NCBI GenBank assembly: GCA_028278325.1
Contig: JANQEO010000157.1
Coordinates: 1 to 64,000, forward strand
Length of the DNA: 64,000 nucleotides
Reading direction: 5' to 3'
Source: Candidatus Binatia bacterium
GTDB lineage: Bacteria; Desulfobacterota; Binatia; UBA1149; JAJCZL01
A program made the position numbers and the translations under genes. Below the pieces are notes generated by a model. The model had not been told where the DNA came from and did no database searches. It worked only from the letters and a program-made list of their open reading frames with translations. Below, piece by piece: positions 34,196 through 43,449 of the stretch. Numbering within the stretch: the stretch's first letter is position 1; the number at the start of each line of letters is the position of its first letter.

Positions 34196-35440
34196 CTATT
34201 CATAGCGGAGGATATCGACCGGTACGACCCTCGACGCCTTCCATGCGGGGAACACGCTGGCGAGCAGGCAGATGGCCATCGAAGCGGCGCACACGAGCAG
34301 GAAGTTGTCGGCTTCGATACGCACGGGCAGCGTCGAAACGTAAAAGACCCCCTCCGGAAGATCGACGAACTGATACCGCTCCAAGCCCAGGCACGCGACA
34401 AACCCCGACAAGGCTCCCAGGGCGGTTCCCAGGGTGCCTATGAGCAATCCCTTGAGGACGAATATCGCCGCCACGCTCGAGCTGGTGGCGCCCATGGCCT
34501 TGAGGACCGCTATGTCCCTGCGCTTCTCCATTACAACCATATAAAGGGTGGCAACGATGGCGAAGGCGGCAACGAGCAAGATGAGCATCAGAACGAGAAA
34601 GTATACCGTCTTCTCCAGCTTTAGAGCCGCGAACACGTTCCTGTGTGCTTCAGTCCAACTCTGCACCCAGTACGGCATGCCGACCTTCTCACTCAGTTCC
34701 TCTGCGATCTCGGGAGCATCGTAGGGATCGGTGACTCTTGCCTCGACCCCGCTGGCAACCGGCCCGACGCCCACGACCGCGCGCGCGTCTTCGATGGCCA
34801 GGTAGACCAAACCCGAGTCGTATTCGGCCATCCCCGAGTCGTACATCGCCGCGATGTAGAAGCGCTTGCTGCGAGGCATCACGCCGAGAGGGTTGGCGGT
34901 AAGGGTCGGCGACATCACGTTTACGACATCCCCCATCGTGACACCGAGTTGGCGCGCCAGCGCCTTGCCCACCATGATGCCCCGCAGATCGGAGCCGTCG
35001 ATACGCGCGGTACGCTTCAGATCGGATAAATTACCGTCGGTGATGAACGGGACGATTCCAAAGGTGCTGCCGCCCGAAGACGCGTCGATTCCACGGGCGT
35101 ATACGCCTGTCAGCTGTCCTCCCGAGGAGATGATGAACTGAGCGTTGAAGATCGGCGCTGCCTCGACGACGCGCGGGTCCTCTTCCATGATATCGGCGAG
35201 CAGGTCGGCGCCCTCGACGGTGCCTGCGCTCAAGCGATTGACCAGACGCAGATGCGGGTGCAGACCCAATATCCGCGAACGCAGGTCCTCCTCGAAGCCC
35301 GTCATGACCGAAAGCGTTATGGTCATGACCGAGACGCCGAGCAGGACGCCGAGAGTGGAGATGACGGTTATGACGGAAAGGAAGGTCTCTTTGCGCCGCG
35401 AGCGGAGGTAACGAAGCCCGACCGTGAACTCCCAACGCAT
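34196..35440 (-). CDS. lolC: Lipoprotein-releasing ABC transporter permease (LolC/LolE type)
   Basis: A 414-residue integral membrane protein with one N-terminal helix (about 21-46), a large periplasmic domain (about 50-265) and three C-terminal helices beginning at VYFLVLMLILLVAAFAIVATLYMVV, the MacB/FtsX-like fold of LolC/E. Motifs GLRYLRSRRKETFLS and MEKRRDIAVLKAMGAT are typical. Only one permease gene is present, so a homodimer (LolF-like) or a second copy elsewhere is implied. It sits between lysS and lolD. Confidence 0.92.
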   Translation of the reverse strand: MRWEFTVGLRYLRSRRKETFLSVITVISTLGVLLGVSVMTITLSVMTGFEEDLRSRILGLHPHLRLVNRLSAGTVEGADLLADIMEEDPRVVEAAPIFNAQFIISSGGQLTGVYARGIDASSGGSTFGIVPFITDGNLSDLKRTARIDGSDLRGIMVGKALARQLGVTMGDVVNVMSPTLTANPLGVMPRSKRFYIAAMYDSGMAEYDSGLVYLAIEDARAVVGVGPVASGVEARVTDPYDAPEIAEELSEKVGMPYWVQSWTEAHRNVFAALKLEKTVYFLVLMLILLVAAFAIVATLYMVVMEKRRDIAVLKAMGATSSSVAAIFVLKGLLIGTLGTALGALSGFVACLGLERYQFVDLPEGVFYVSTLPVRIEADNFLLVCAASMAICLLASVFPAWKASRVVPVDILRYE

Positions 35441-35456
35441 GGCGTGCCCCGCAGAC

Positions 35457-37013
35457 TCAGTCCCGTGACTCGGGCTTGAGATGAGGAAACAGAACGACGT
35501 CGCGTATGGAAGTCGTCCCCGTCAGGATCATGACCAGACGGTCCACGCCTATCCCTTCGCCGGCGGTTGGCGGCAGCCCGTACTCGAGAGCCCGAACGTA
35601 GTCGTCGTCCATCATGTGAGCCTCTAGGTCGCCCGCCTCTCTGCGCTCGAGTTGCTGAGAAAACCTCTTGCGCTGCTCCTCCGGATCATTCAGCTCCGAA
35701 AACCCGTTGGCGATCTCACGACCGGCGATGAATAGCTCGAAACGGTCGACGAAGCGCGGATCATCAGTATTTTGCCTCGCCAGCGGTGAAACTTCGACAG
35801 GAAAGCCGGTCACGAAGGTCGGCTGGCGCAACTCGCTCTCCATCATGTGCTCGAAGAGATCGACCAGCAGGCCCAGGCCGGGGGTGCGCTTGGCGGAATC
35901 GATCTCGAGGCGATCAGCGACCGCGTCCAGTTCGGAGCGAACCAGCACCGCCTCGGCCGACAGACCGGCCGCATCGGCAACTGCCTCGGCCATATTCAGG
36001 CGGGTGTAGGGCGCCGCGAGGTTCAAGTCCTCGCCTTCATAAGTAACCGTCGTAGACCCGCAAACGTCGGCTGCGAGGGTCTCCACCAGCTCTTCGGTCA
36101 GGACCATCAGGTCCTCGTAGGTCGCATAGGCCTGGTAGAACTCGAGCATGGTGAATTCCGGGTTGTGCTGAAGGGATATGCCTTCATTCCTAAAGTTTCG
36201 GTTTAATTCGAAGACGCGTTCGAACCCGCCTACGACCAAACGCTTCAGGTAAAGCTCCGGTGCGATGCGAAGATACATGTCCATCGACAGCGCGTTGTGA
36301 TGGGTGGCAAACGGGCGAGCCGCCGCTCCTCCCGCCACCGGCTGCATCATCGGGGTCTCTACTTCCAAATAGCCCCGCTGGGTAAGGAAATCCCTCAGCC
36401 CCGCCACGATGGCGGCGCGCTTGCGAAACGTGTCGCGTACCCCTTCGTTGACGATCAGGTCCACATAGCGGCGCCGGTACCTGGTCTCCTTGTCCGTCAG
36501 CCCGTGCCACTTCTCAGGGAGCGGACGCAGCGACTTGACGAGGAGACGGAACGACTCGCATTTCAGCGTCAATTCGTCTGTGCGGGTACGAAAGAGCGTG
36601 CCGCAAACGCCGACAACGTCGCCTATGTCGAGCTTCTTGACCGCTCCATAGACCTCCTCGCCGAGGCCTTGGCGCTGTGTGTAGAGTTGAAGAGCACCGG
36701 TCTCGTCGACCAACTTGAGGAAGGTCGTCTTGCCGAAGCTGCGAATCGCGGTTACGCGCCCCGCCAAGCAATAGTTGCTCGAGTCGGCTTCGAGGTCGTC
36801 GGCGGAGGTATCACCGAAGCGTAGGACCAGCTCACGGCAACTTGCGTCCGGCTTGAAGTCGTTCGGGAAGGGCCTCCCGCCCTGCCTCAGCTCGGCGAGC
36901 TTGCCGCGCCGGACGGCTACCTGCTCGTCGTCGGCAAACGCACTCGAGGCGGCGGAATCTGCGGCCGGGCTGTCCCCTTCCCCCTCGGAACTCTTTGCCT
37001 CTTCCTTCGCCAT
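35457..37013 (-). CDS. lysS: Lysyl-tRNA synthetase, class II
   Basis: Charges tRNA-Lys. The 518-residue protein has an acidic, low-complexity N-terminal extension (about 1-30), an anticodon-binding OB fold (about 60-170, AGRVTAIRSFGKTTFLKLVDETG), and a class II catalytic core with motif 1 (FLTQRGYLEVETPMM), motif 2 (FRNEGISLQHNPEFTMLE) and motif 3 (GIGVDRLVMILTG). ATG 37013 is chosen over an in-frame ATG 10 codons upstream. It heads the minus-strand run and has its own promoter. Confidence 0.96.
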   Translation of the reverse strand: MAKEEAKSSEGEGDSPAADSAASSAFADDEQVAVRRGKLAELRQGGRPFPNDFKPDASCRELVLRFGDTSADDLEADSSNYCLAGRVTAIRSFGKTTFLKLVDETGALQLYTQRQGLGEEVYGAVKKLDIGDVVGVCGTLFRTRTDELTLKCESFRLLVKSLRPLPEKWHGLTDKETRYRRRYVDLIVNEGVRDTFRKRAAIVAGLRDFLTQRGYLEVETPMMQPVAGGAAARPFATHHNALSMDMYLRIAPELYLKRLVVGGFERVFELNRNFRNEGISLQHNPEFTMLEFYQAYATYEDLMVLTEELVETLAADVCGSTTVTYEGEDLNLAAPYTRLNMAEAVADAAGLSAEAVLVRSELDAVADRLEIDSAKRTPGLGLLVDLFEHMMESELRQPTFVTGFPVEVSPLARQNTDDPRFVDRFELFIAGREIANGFSELNDPEEQRKRFSQQLERREAGDLEAHMMDDDYVRALEYGLPPTAGEGIGVDRLVMILTGTTSIRDVVLFPHLKPESRD

Positions 37014-37060
37014 GTCGCGGCATTCCCCCGGCGGTCGCCGCAAGGTGTCAGACGCGTCGA

Positions 37061-37089
37061 ACTCTATCGCGCCGATTTTAGGCAGTCAA
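37061..37089 (-). promoter_or_regulatory. Sigma-70 promoter for lysS and the downstream lol-bam-lpx run
   Basis: The minus strand reads TTGACT (37089-37084), a 17-base spacer, then TAGAGT (37066-37061): 5 of 6 and 4 of 6 matches. It lies 47 bases before the lysS start in the lysS/gspC divergent gap, and gene spacing downstream is nearly continuous to ridA. Confidence 0.5.
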
Positions 37090-37119
37090 CTTGGTAAGGC
37101 ACGCAGGATGCGCGAAAAC

Positions 37120-37148
37120 TTGAATCATCTAGGGGATTTACCTAGGCT
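37120..37148 (+). promoter_or_regulatory. Candidate promoter and inverted repeat before gspC
   Basis: TTGAAT (37120-37125) is followed after 17 bases by TAGGCT (37143-37148). An inverted repeat, CTAGG at 37129-37133 and CCTAG at 37141-37145, overlaps the presumed -10 and could be an operator. The -10 is only 5 bases from ATG 37154, which would make the message nearly leaderless unless gspC starts at 37184 or 37190. Confidence 0.3.
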
Positions 37149-37153
37149 TCGCC

Positions 37154-38038
37154 ATGTGGCGTCCAGCCGTGCAGCAACGCGCGATGACGATGTTACGGTA
37201 CTTCTTCATCGGTGTCGCTGCGTACTTCGGGGCGATGACCGTCACCACCCTCGTGGAATACTGGCTCGACTCGCAAACCCCGGATATCAGTCTTCAAGCA
37301 ACCTTGCCCACTGAACCCGCGTTGGCGGACTCCCGCCGTACCGACACCGACTACTCCATCATCTTCAAACGCAGCCTGTTCGGCGCGGAAGCCGCCTCCA
37401 CCCCCGACGCACCCGCGGCGGTTGCGGTCAGCGATCTAGCGTTGAAAGGAACCGCCGACATCCAGGGTGAGGGCTTTGCCGTCTTCGAAGAGGTGGACAG
37501 CGGCGAGCAGGACGTGTTCGCCGTCGGCGAAAGAATATTCGGCGGCCCCAAACTCGTGTCGGTGGCTACACGCAGCGCGGTGATCCTTCGCTCCGGACGC
37601 CGCCAAACCATAAAGATCGAGGACGATGAAGCGCCCGCGCCCTCGAAGAAGAAAGCACCCAAGCCGGGGGACAAAGGCAAGAAGCAGGAGCAGCTTTCCG
37701 GGATTCGCGAAACCGGAGAGGGAAGCTATCTGGTCGACCGGCGAGAGGTCGACCACGCCATCGAGAACCTGAACTCGGTGATAACGGAGGTTCGAGCGGT
37801 ACCCTTCCTGCGAGACGGCAACAGCATGGGATTTCGCTTGTTCGCCATAAAGCGCGGCTCCATCTTCGAGAGGATGGGCTTGAAGAACGGTGACGTGGTT
37901 CGCAACATCAACGGCACACAGTTAACGGACCCGTCCATGGCCATGGGGCTCCTGGGGGAGATCCAGACCGCAGAAGTGATCACCGTCGACCTGATACGTC
38001 AGAACAAAGCGAGTACGCTTACCTACAAGGTGCGATGA
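37154..38038 (+). CDS. gspC: Type II secretion protein GspC
   Basis: Inner-membrane clamp linking the pseudopilus platform to the GspD secretin. The protein (294 residues from ATG 37154) has one membrane helix (about 14-34), a homology region with YSIIFKRSLFG and DLALKGT (about 67-155), a Lys/Pro-rich linker, and a PDZ domain at the end (FRLFAIKRGSIFERMGL, GDVVRNINGTQL). In-frame ATGs at 37184 and 37190 are alternative starts. It is the first gene of a 12-gene gsp operon and overlaps gspD by ATGA. Confidence 0.9.
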   Translation: MWRPAVQQRAMTMLRYFFIGVAAYFGAMTVTTLVEYWLDSQTPDISLQATLPTEPALADSRRTDTDYSIIFKRSLFGAEAASTPDAPAAVAVSDLALKGTADIQGEGFAVFEEVDSGEQDVFAVGERIFGGPKLVSVATRSAVILRSGRRQTIKIEDDEAPAPSKKKAPKPGDKGKKQEQLSGIRETGEGSYLVDRREVDHAIENLNSVITEVRAVPFLRDGNSMGFRLFAIKRGSIFERMGLKNGDVVRNINGTQLTDPSMAMGLLGEIQTAEVITVDLIRQNKASTLTYKVR

Positions 38039-40074
38039 CGACGCTGCTCTCCAAAACAGCCTTGGTGCTGACGCTGATCCTCAGCGCGACCTCGCTCGTG
38101 CCCGAAGCAGAAGCGGAGCAGAAGGCGACCGCCGCACAGCCCGCCGACACCATCACGATCAACTTCGAAGAGGTCGAACTACCGGTCTTCGTGAAGTTCA
38201 TCAGCCGTGTTACGCAGCGCAACTTCGTCTTCACCGAGAAGGTCGCCGGGGTGGTCACCGTGGTTTCCCCGACTCCGGTGTCGGTGGCGGAAGCCTACCA
38301 GGTCTTCGAGTCGGTCCTCGCCGTGCGTGGGCTGACCACCGTCGACGACGGCGTCATCACGCGCATCGTGCCCGTACGCGAAGCCCGCGGCGCAGCGACC
38401 GTCATTACGGGGCCTGCCCAAGGCGAGGCCTTCGTGACGCGCTTGATACCCCTGCGCTTCGTTGACGTAGGTGCCTTGTCGGAGAGCCTCAACCCTCTCG
38501 TTTCCAAGGAAGGCTCGTTGGTCGCCTACCGACCGAGCAATACGCTCATCGTGACAGACACCGCGAGCAACACCACTCGAATCGCCGACGTCATCAGGGC
38601 CCTCGATGTCGAGGGACGTGACGATACCGTCGAGGTGATTCCCCTACAGCACGCCGACGCCGCCACCGTCGCCGATCACATAAAGGAGATCCTCGCACGC
38701 GAAACACGCGGCCGAGCCGCGGCAAAAGGCGCCCCGGCCGCTCCGGGAGAGGGAGGCATCAAAGTCGTGGCGGACGAGCGCACCAACTCTCTGGTCGTGA
38801 GCGCAGGCGTACTTACCCTGCGCAAGATCAGGGCGCTGGTCATCGACCTGGATACTCCGTTGATGGCGGACGAAGGGCGCCTCACGGTCTACTACGCCAA
38901 GCACGCGGACGCCGAAGCTCTCGTGGAAGTCGTATCGGGGATGATCTCGGCCGGCCGTAGGCGCGGCGGCAAGGGCGGGGACGGACCGACGGCTGCGTCG
39001 GGCTCGCTCGGGCTGGCGGAAGACGTTTCGCTAAGTGCGGACCCGGCCACCAACGCCATCCTCATCGACGCCTCCACCCAGAACCAGAAAGTCCTGATAG
39101 GCTTGCTGGAGAGCCTCGACATTCAACGGCCTCAGGTCTTCGTCGAAGCGATCATAGTCGAAGTCTCCCTCGACCGCGCCAAAGAACTCGGCTTCGAGTT
39201 CCAGGCCGGCGGTGACATCGGCGACGGCGTCGGTCTGGCATCGACCAATCTCGCTAACCTGGGCGACATAACGTCGGGTGCCGCCAACCCCTTCTCGCTG
39301 TCGGGGTTGGTGCTGGCCGCGGCTAGCGACAAGACCGTCGAGATCAACGGCGTCGAGATCCCTGCCAACATAGCACTGTTCCGCGCTCTGCAGGCCGACA
39401 GCAACGTCGAAGTGCTGTCGGCGCCCACCCTGCTGACTCTCGACAATCAACAAGCCGAGATCGTCGTCGGCCAGAACGTGCCCTTCGTCACCAGCCGAGG
39501 TGCGGACAGCACCAACCTCGGTAACGTGTTCACCGAGATCGAACGACGGGATGTCGGTATAACATTGAGGGTCACGCCTCAGGTGTCGGAAGGCGACGTG
39601 GTTGTCCTGACCGTCGAGGAGGAAGTCTCTCAGATACTTCCGAACCCACAGCTCGATGCCACCGAGGTCGGCCCCACGATCACACGCCGAGCGGCATCGA
39701 CGACTGTCAGCATCAACGACGGCCGTACCGCGGCCATTGGAGGGCTCATAAGCGACCAACTCACCGACGTTCGCTCCCAGGTCCCCATCCTCGGCGATAT
39801 CCCCATCGTGGGCGAGCTGTTCAAGTCGAGCAGAAAAGAAACGGAGAAGGTAAACCTCATCGCTTTCCTCACTCCCCATGTCATCAGAGACGCCGAGGAC
39901 CTGCGTCGGGTGACCCAACACCGCAAGGAAGAGCACGAACGCAGCCTGGAAGATCCCGACTACGACCCGGCTCACGCTTTCGGCGACCCCGATCCCGAAG
40001 CCGACGACGACTGGGTTCCCGACACCGAAACCACGGAATCGCAAGGCTCCGAAAGCGCCGTGCCGGCGCAATGA
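38035..40074 (+). CDS. gspD: Type II secretion secretin GspD
   Basis: Forms the outer-membrane channel of the type II secretion system. The 679-residue protein has a signal peptide (about 1-25), an N0 domain (ITINFEEVELPVFVKFIS), N1-N3 repeats with LRFVDVGALSESLNPLV and a Gly-rich loop, and a C-terminal secretin core with VEAIIVEVSLDRAKELGFEF, VEVLSAPTLLTLDNQQAEIVVG and VPILGDIPIVGELF. The last about 45 residues are acidic (Asp/Glu/Pro-rich) and may carry the pilotin-binding site. Confidence 0.95.
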   Translation: MTTLLSKTALVLTLILSATSLVPEAEAEQKATAAQPADTITINFEEVELPVFVKFISRVTQRNFVFTEKVAGVVTVVSPTPVSVAEAYQVFESVLAVRGLTTVDDGVITRIVPVREARGAATVITGPAQGEAFVTRLIPLRFVDVGALSESLNPLVSKEGSLVAYRPSNTLIVTDTASNTTRIADVIRALDVEGRDDTVEVIPLQHADAATVADHIKEILARETRGRAAAKGAPAAPGEGGIKVVADERTNSLVVSAGVLTLRKIRALVIDLDTPLMADEGRLTVYYAKHADAEALVEVVSGMISAGRRRGGKGGDGPTAASGSLGLAEDVSLSADPATNAILIDASTQNQKVLIGLLESLDIQRPQVFVEAIIVEVSLDRAKELGFEFQAGGDIGDGVGLASTNLANLGDITSGAANPFSLSGLVLAAASDKTVEINGVEIPANIALFRALQADSNVEVLSAPTLLTLDNQQAEIVVGQNVPFVTSRGADSTNLGNVFTEIERRDVGITLRVTPQVSEGDVVVLTVEEEVSQILPNPQLDATEVGPTITRRAASTTVSINDGRTAAIGGLISDQLTDVRSQVPILGDIPIVGELFKSSRKETEKVNLIAFLTPHVIRDAEDLRRVTQHRKEEHERSLEDPDYDPAHAFGDPDPEADDDWVPDTETTESQGSESAVPAQ

Positions 40075-41795
40075 TACCCGACATGGCGGCCAGCGGCGTC
40101 GAGGTCTCACTGGACAACCTTTTGTTGCGGGCCGGCGTGACGCGGCAACAGCTCGACGAAGCCCGCTCCCGTGCCGCAGGCGAAGGAGGCCTGGGAGCGT
40201 CACTGGAAAAACTCGGCGCACTTTCCCAGGTAAGGTGGGCGGCAATCCTGGCCGAATGCTTGGGGCTTGCCTGCTCGCGTAGCATCGACGAAGCGTCCAT
40301 CGAGCCCCCGGTGCTCGAAGCCGTCACCATGCAGTTCTGCCGCAAGAACCACGTGCTGCCGCTTCGCATCGATGAAGACAGAGTAGTCGTTGCCACCTCC
40401 GATCCGCTGCGTCTCGGTCCCTTGGACGATCTACGGGTCATATACTCCCGAGAAGTCGATCCGGTCGTCGTGCCGGCACCGATGCTGGCGGATACCATCA
40501 ACCGGGCTTTTGACCGCGCGGCTTCGGAAAGCACGGACATGCTCGACATCCTCGACGTCGGCGGCGAGACCGAACTCGAAGGCGGAGACCTGTCGGTTCC
40601 GGACCTGCTTGAATCCGACGACGAGGCGCCCATCATTCGGCTGGTCAACACCCTGATCTTCCAGGCGGCCAAGAACGGGGCCAGTGACATCCACATCGAG
40701 CCTTACGAACAAGCGAGCTCTGTACGATTTCGCATCGACGGGATCCTCGACGAAGTTCTGCGGCCGCCTCGCCGCGTACACGCCGCCGTGACCTCGAGAA
40801 TCAAGGTCATGGCGGCCATGGATATCGCCGAGAGACGTCTTCCCCAGGACGGCGGCATACGCACCCGCGTGGCCGGCCGACACCTCGACATCCGCATATC
40901 CACCGTCCCGACGCCCTTCGGTGAACGGGTCGTGATGCGTCTACTCGACCGCAGCGCGACACTGTTGGGGATCGGCGAACTCGGCCTGGCTTCGGGAGAT
41001 CTCGAGACCTTCAAGCGCCTGATCGCGCAAACCCACGGCATAGTTCTTGCCACCGGCCCGACCGGAAGCGGCAAGACCACCACGCTCTATGCGGCGTTGT
41101 CCGACATCAACTCGGAAGAAAAGAACATCATCACCATCGAGGACCCGATCGAATACCGCCTCGACGGTGTAGGGCAGATACAGGTCAACCCCAAGATCGA
41201 CTTGACCTTCGCCAACGGGCTGCGCTCCATCCTACGCCAGGACCCCGACGTGATAATGGTCGGAGAGATTCGTGACTCGGAGACCGCGCGAATCGCGATC
41301 CAGGCGTCCCTGACCGGCCACCTCGTCTTCAGCACGCTGCATACCAACGATGCCTTCGGAGCCGCCACTCGCCTTCTCGACATGGGCATCGAGCCTTTCC
41401 TGGTGAGTTCCTCCGTCATCGGCATCGTGGCGCAAAGATTGGTCCGCAAGCTCTGCGGGCAGTGCAGCCAACTCGTCAGCGTGGCCGAGAGCGGGATGGC
41501 GGAACTCGGCCTCGGCTACATGCTCGGTGACAACTCGAGATTACGAACGGCCGGGCCCGGCTGTGATGCTTGCCGCGGCACCGGCTACTCGGGCCGAACG
41601 GCCATATACGAGATGCTCGTGGTCGACGACGCGATTCGTGCGCAGATCATGAAGAGAGCCGACGCTGCGGCCCTCCGAGAGTCGGCAATCGCTCGTGGGG
41701 TTTCCACCCTGCGCTCATCAGGCGCAGACAAGGTTCGCCAGGGAGTCACCTCCGTGGAGGAAGTGCTCCGCGCCACGAGCGACGACTTCGACTGA
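40071..41795 (+). CDS. gspE: Type II secretion ATPase GspE
   Basis: Cytoplasmic motor that drives pseudopilus assembly. The 574-residue protein has an MshEN-like N-terminal domain, ASDIHIEP, Walker A TGPTGSGKTTTLYA, the Asp box (IITIEDPIEY), Walker B DPDVIMVGEIRDSETA, the His box TGHLVFSTLHTN, and a zinc finger formed by CGQC and CDAC (about residues 463-503). The start ATG overlaps the gspD stop; a second ATG four codons on is possible. Confidence 0.96.
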   Translation: MIPDMAASGVEVSLDNLLLRAGVTRQQLDEARSRAAGEGGLGASLEKLGALSQVRWAAILAECLGLACSRSIDEASIEPPVLEAVTMQFCRKNHVLPLRIDEDRVVVATSDPLRLGPLDDLRVIYSREVDPVVVPAPMLADTINRAFDRAASESTDMLDILDVGGETELEGGDLSVPDLLESDDEAPIIRLVNTLIFQAAKNGASDIHIEPYEQASSVRFRIDGILDEVLRPPRRVHAAVTSRIKVMAAMDIAERRLPQDGGIRTRVAGRHLDIRISTVPTPFGERVVMRLLDRSATLLGIGELGLASGDLETFKRLIAQTHGIVLATGPTGSGKTTTLYAALSDINSEEKNIITIEDPIEYRLDGVGQIQVNPKIDLTFANGLRSILRQDPDVIMVGEIRDSETARIAIQASLTGHLVFSTLHTNDAFGAATRLLDMGIEPFLVSSSVIGIVAQRLVRKLCGQCSQLVSVAESGMAELGLGYMLGDNSRLRTAGPGCDACRGTGYSGRTAIYEMLVVDDAIRAQIMKRADAAALRESAIARGVSTLRSSGADKVRQGVTSVEEVLRATSDDFD

Positions 41796-41800
41796 GTTTC

Positions 41801-43018
41801 ATGGCGACCTTCTCGTATAACGGCGTGTCCACGGCCGGACGCCGCGTGTCGGGAATCATCGACGCCGAAAGCGTGCGATCGGCGCGCGCCAAGTTGCGCG
41901 AACAAGGCATACTCGCGTCCGACTTCAGCGAAGACGCCGACGCTGCGGCGAGTTCCCGTATCACCGGAGGCCCGTTCCGGAGGCGCGTGTCCACGCATGA
42001 GCTTGCACGCACGATGCGGCAGTTGGCGACCCTGTTGGCGGCAGGAATTCCTCTCGCTGACGCCGTCAAGTCCATGCGCAATCAGCAAAGCGGCCCTGCC
42101 CTGCGCGCCACTCTCGATTCGGTCCTCTCGCACATTCTCGAAGGAGGCAGCCTCGAAGAGGCCATGACCCGTTTCCCTCAGGTGTTCCCCGCGATCTACA
42201 CCGGCATGGTGAGGGCGGGAGAGGCAACCGGGACCCTCGACAAGGTGCTCGTTCAGATAGCCGAGCACGCCGAAGCCACGAGCCGCATGCAGGCGAGGAT
42301 GCGCGCCGCGACCACCTACCCCTTGATCATGGCGATAGTCGGCGGGGCGATAGTCCTGTTCCTGCTAGCGTACGTCGTCCCGCAGGTAACGCGCGTCTTC
42401 GCGGAATCGGATCAGGCCCTACCTCTGCCCACACGGGTGCTGATCGGTCTGGCCGACTTCGCCGGCGCCTATTACGTCTACGTCTGCGTAGCCGCGATCA
42501 TCGGCGCCTTGGGCCTTCGCTACTACGCTCGAACCCACGGCGGCCGCCGACGTCTCGAACGAATTCTCGTCGCCCTTCCCTTTCTGGGAGGCTTGGTCTC
42601 CGACGTCTGGATGTCACGGTTCGCGCAAACGATGTCGTCCATGCTCGCAGGCGGCCTCCCCCTCGTGGAAGCTCTGCGGGTGAGCAGGGACGTAGTCGGC
42701 AGTGCGCTGGTCGCCGACGAACTGTCGAGAGCCGAGAAAGCGGTTACGGAGGGCGAAGCCCTCGCCGCGTCCCTTCGCTACAGTCCGATGTTCAGCGACA
42801 TGATCGTCGACATGATCGACGTCGGGGAACGGAGTTCGGAACTCGAGTCCATGCTCGGGCGGGCCTCGTCGATCCTGGACGAAGACGTGCAGGCGCGCTT
42901 CGAAACCATGGCTACCCTACTGGAACCGGCAACGATCGTGACGATGGCGGCCATAGTACTGTTCATCGTTCTGGCGGTGCTTCTCCCCGTCTTTGAGCTC
43001 AATCAGCTCGTTCGGTAG
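41801..43018 (+). CDS. gspF: Type II secretion inner membrane platform protein GspF
   Basis: Polytopic platform protein that couples GspE to pseudopilus growth. The 405-residue protein begins MATFSYNGVSTAGRRVSG, has two GspF/PilC repeats (about 70-195 and 270-400), each with the SLEEAM/VRAGEATG-like pattern, and three membrane helices, the last ending VLLPVFELNQLV. ATG 41801 follows the gspE stop by 5 bases; an overlapping frame upstream in gspE is not real. Confidence 0.95.
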   Translation: MATFSYNGVSTAGRRVSGIIDAESVRSARAKLREQGILASDFSEDADAAASSRITGGPFRRRVSTHELARTMRQLATLLAAGIPLADAVKSMRNQQSGPALRATLDSVLSHILEGGSLEEAMTRFPQVFPAIYTGMVRAGEATGTLDKVLVQIAEHAEATSRMQARMRAATTYPLIMAIVGGAIVLFLLAYVVPQVTRVFAESDQALPLPTRVLIGLADFAGAYYVYVCVAAIIGALGLRYYARTHGGRRRLERILVALPFLGGLVSDVWMSRFAQTMSSMLAGGLPLVEALRVSRDVVGSALVADELSRAEKAVTEGEALAASLRYSPMFSDMIVDMIDVGERSSELESMLGRASSILDEDVQARFETMATLLEPATIVTMAAIVLFIVLAVLLPVFELNQLVR

Positions 43019-43019
43019 A

Positions 43020-43442
43020 ATGCCGCTCATGTCGCAGCGCGGCTTCACGCTCATCGAGATTCTCGTCGTAGTCATGATCCTCGGCCTGCTGATTTCGCTG
43101 GCCGCACCGCGAATCATCGGACGTACGGACGAGGCGCGCGTAACGAAAGCCATGGCCGACATCCGTGCCGTCGAGGAAGCGCTCAACCTGTACAGGCTCG
43201 ACTCGGGCTTCTATCCGACGTCGGAACAAAGCCTTACGGCTCTGGTGGAAAAGCCCACGAGCGGACGTGAGCCCAAAGGCTGGCGCAAGGGCGGTTATCT
43301 GGAACGGGTCCCGCTCGATCCGTGGCAAAACGAGCTCATCTACGCCAGCGACGGCACGTCCTATGTATTGAGGAGCCTCGGCGCCGACGGAGAAGAGGGC
43401 GGCGAAGACCTCGACGCCGACATCGACTCCCGCGACTTCTGA
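43020..43442 (+). CDS. gspG: Type II secretion major pseudopilin GspG
   Basis: Major subunit of the pseudopilus piston. The 140-residue prepilin has an 8-residue leader, cleavage before FTLIE (Glu at +5), a long hydrophobic helix, and a conserved GspG core (DIRAVEEALNLYRLDSGFYPTSEQSL; LERVPLDPW; LRSLGADGEEGGEDLDADI) that includes the acidic calcium loop. ATG 43020 or 43029 could be the start; both give the same mature protein. Confidence 0.95.
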   Translation: MPLMSQRGFTLIEILVVVMILGLLISLAAPRIIGRTDEARVTKAMADIRAVEEALNLYRLDSGFYPTSEQSLTALVEKPTSGREPKGWRKGGYLERVPLDPWQNELIYASDGTSYVLRSLGADGEEGGEDLDADIDSRDF

Positions 43443-43449
43443 GCCGACA

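Noticed and set aside
39031..40245. A 404-codon minus-strand open frame opposite gspD
   Set aside because: Antisense shadow of the secretin; no family features.
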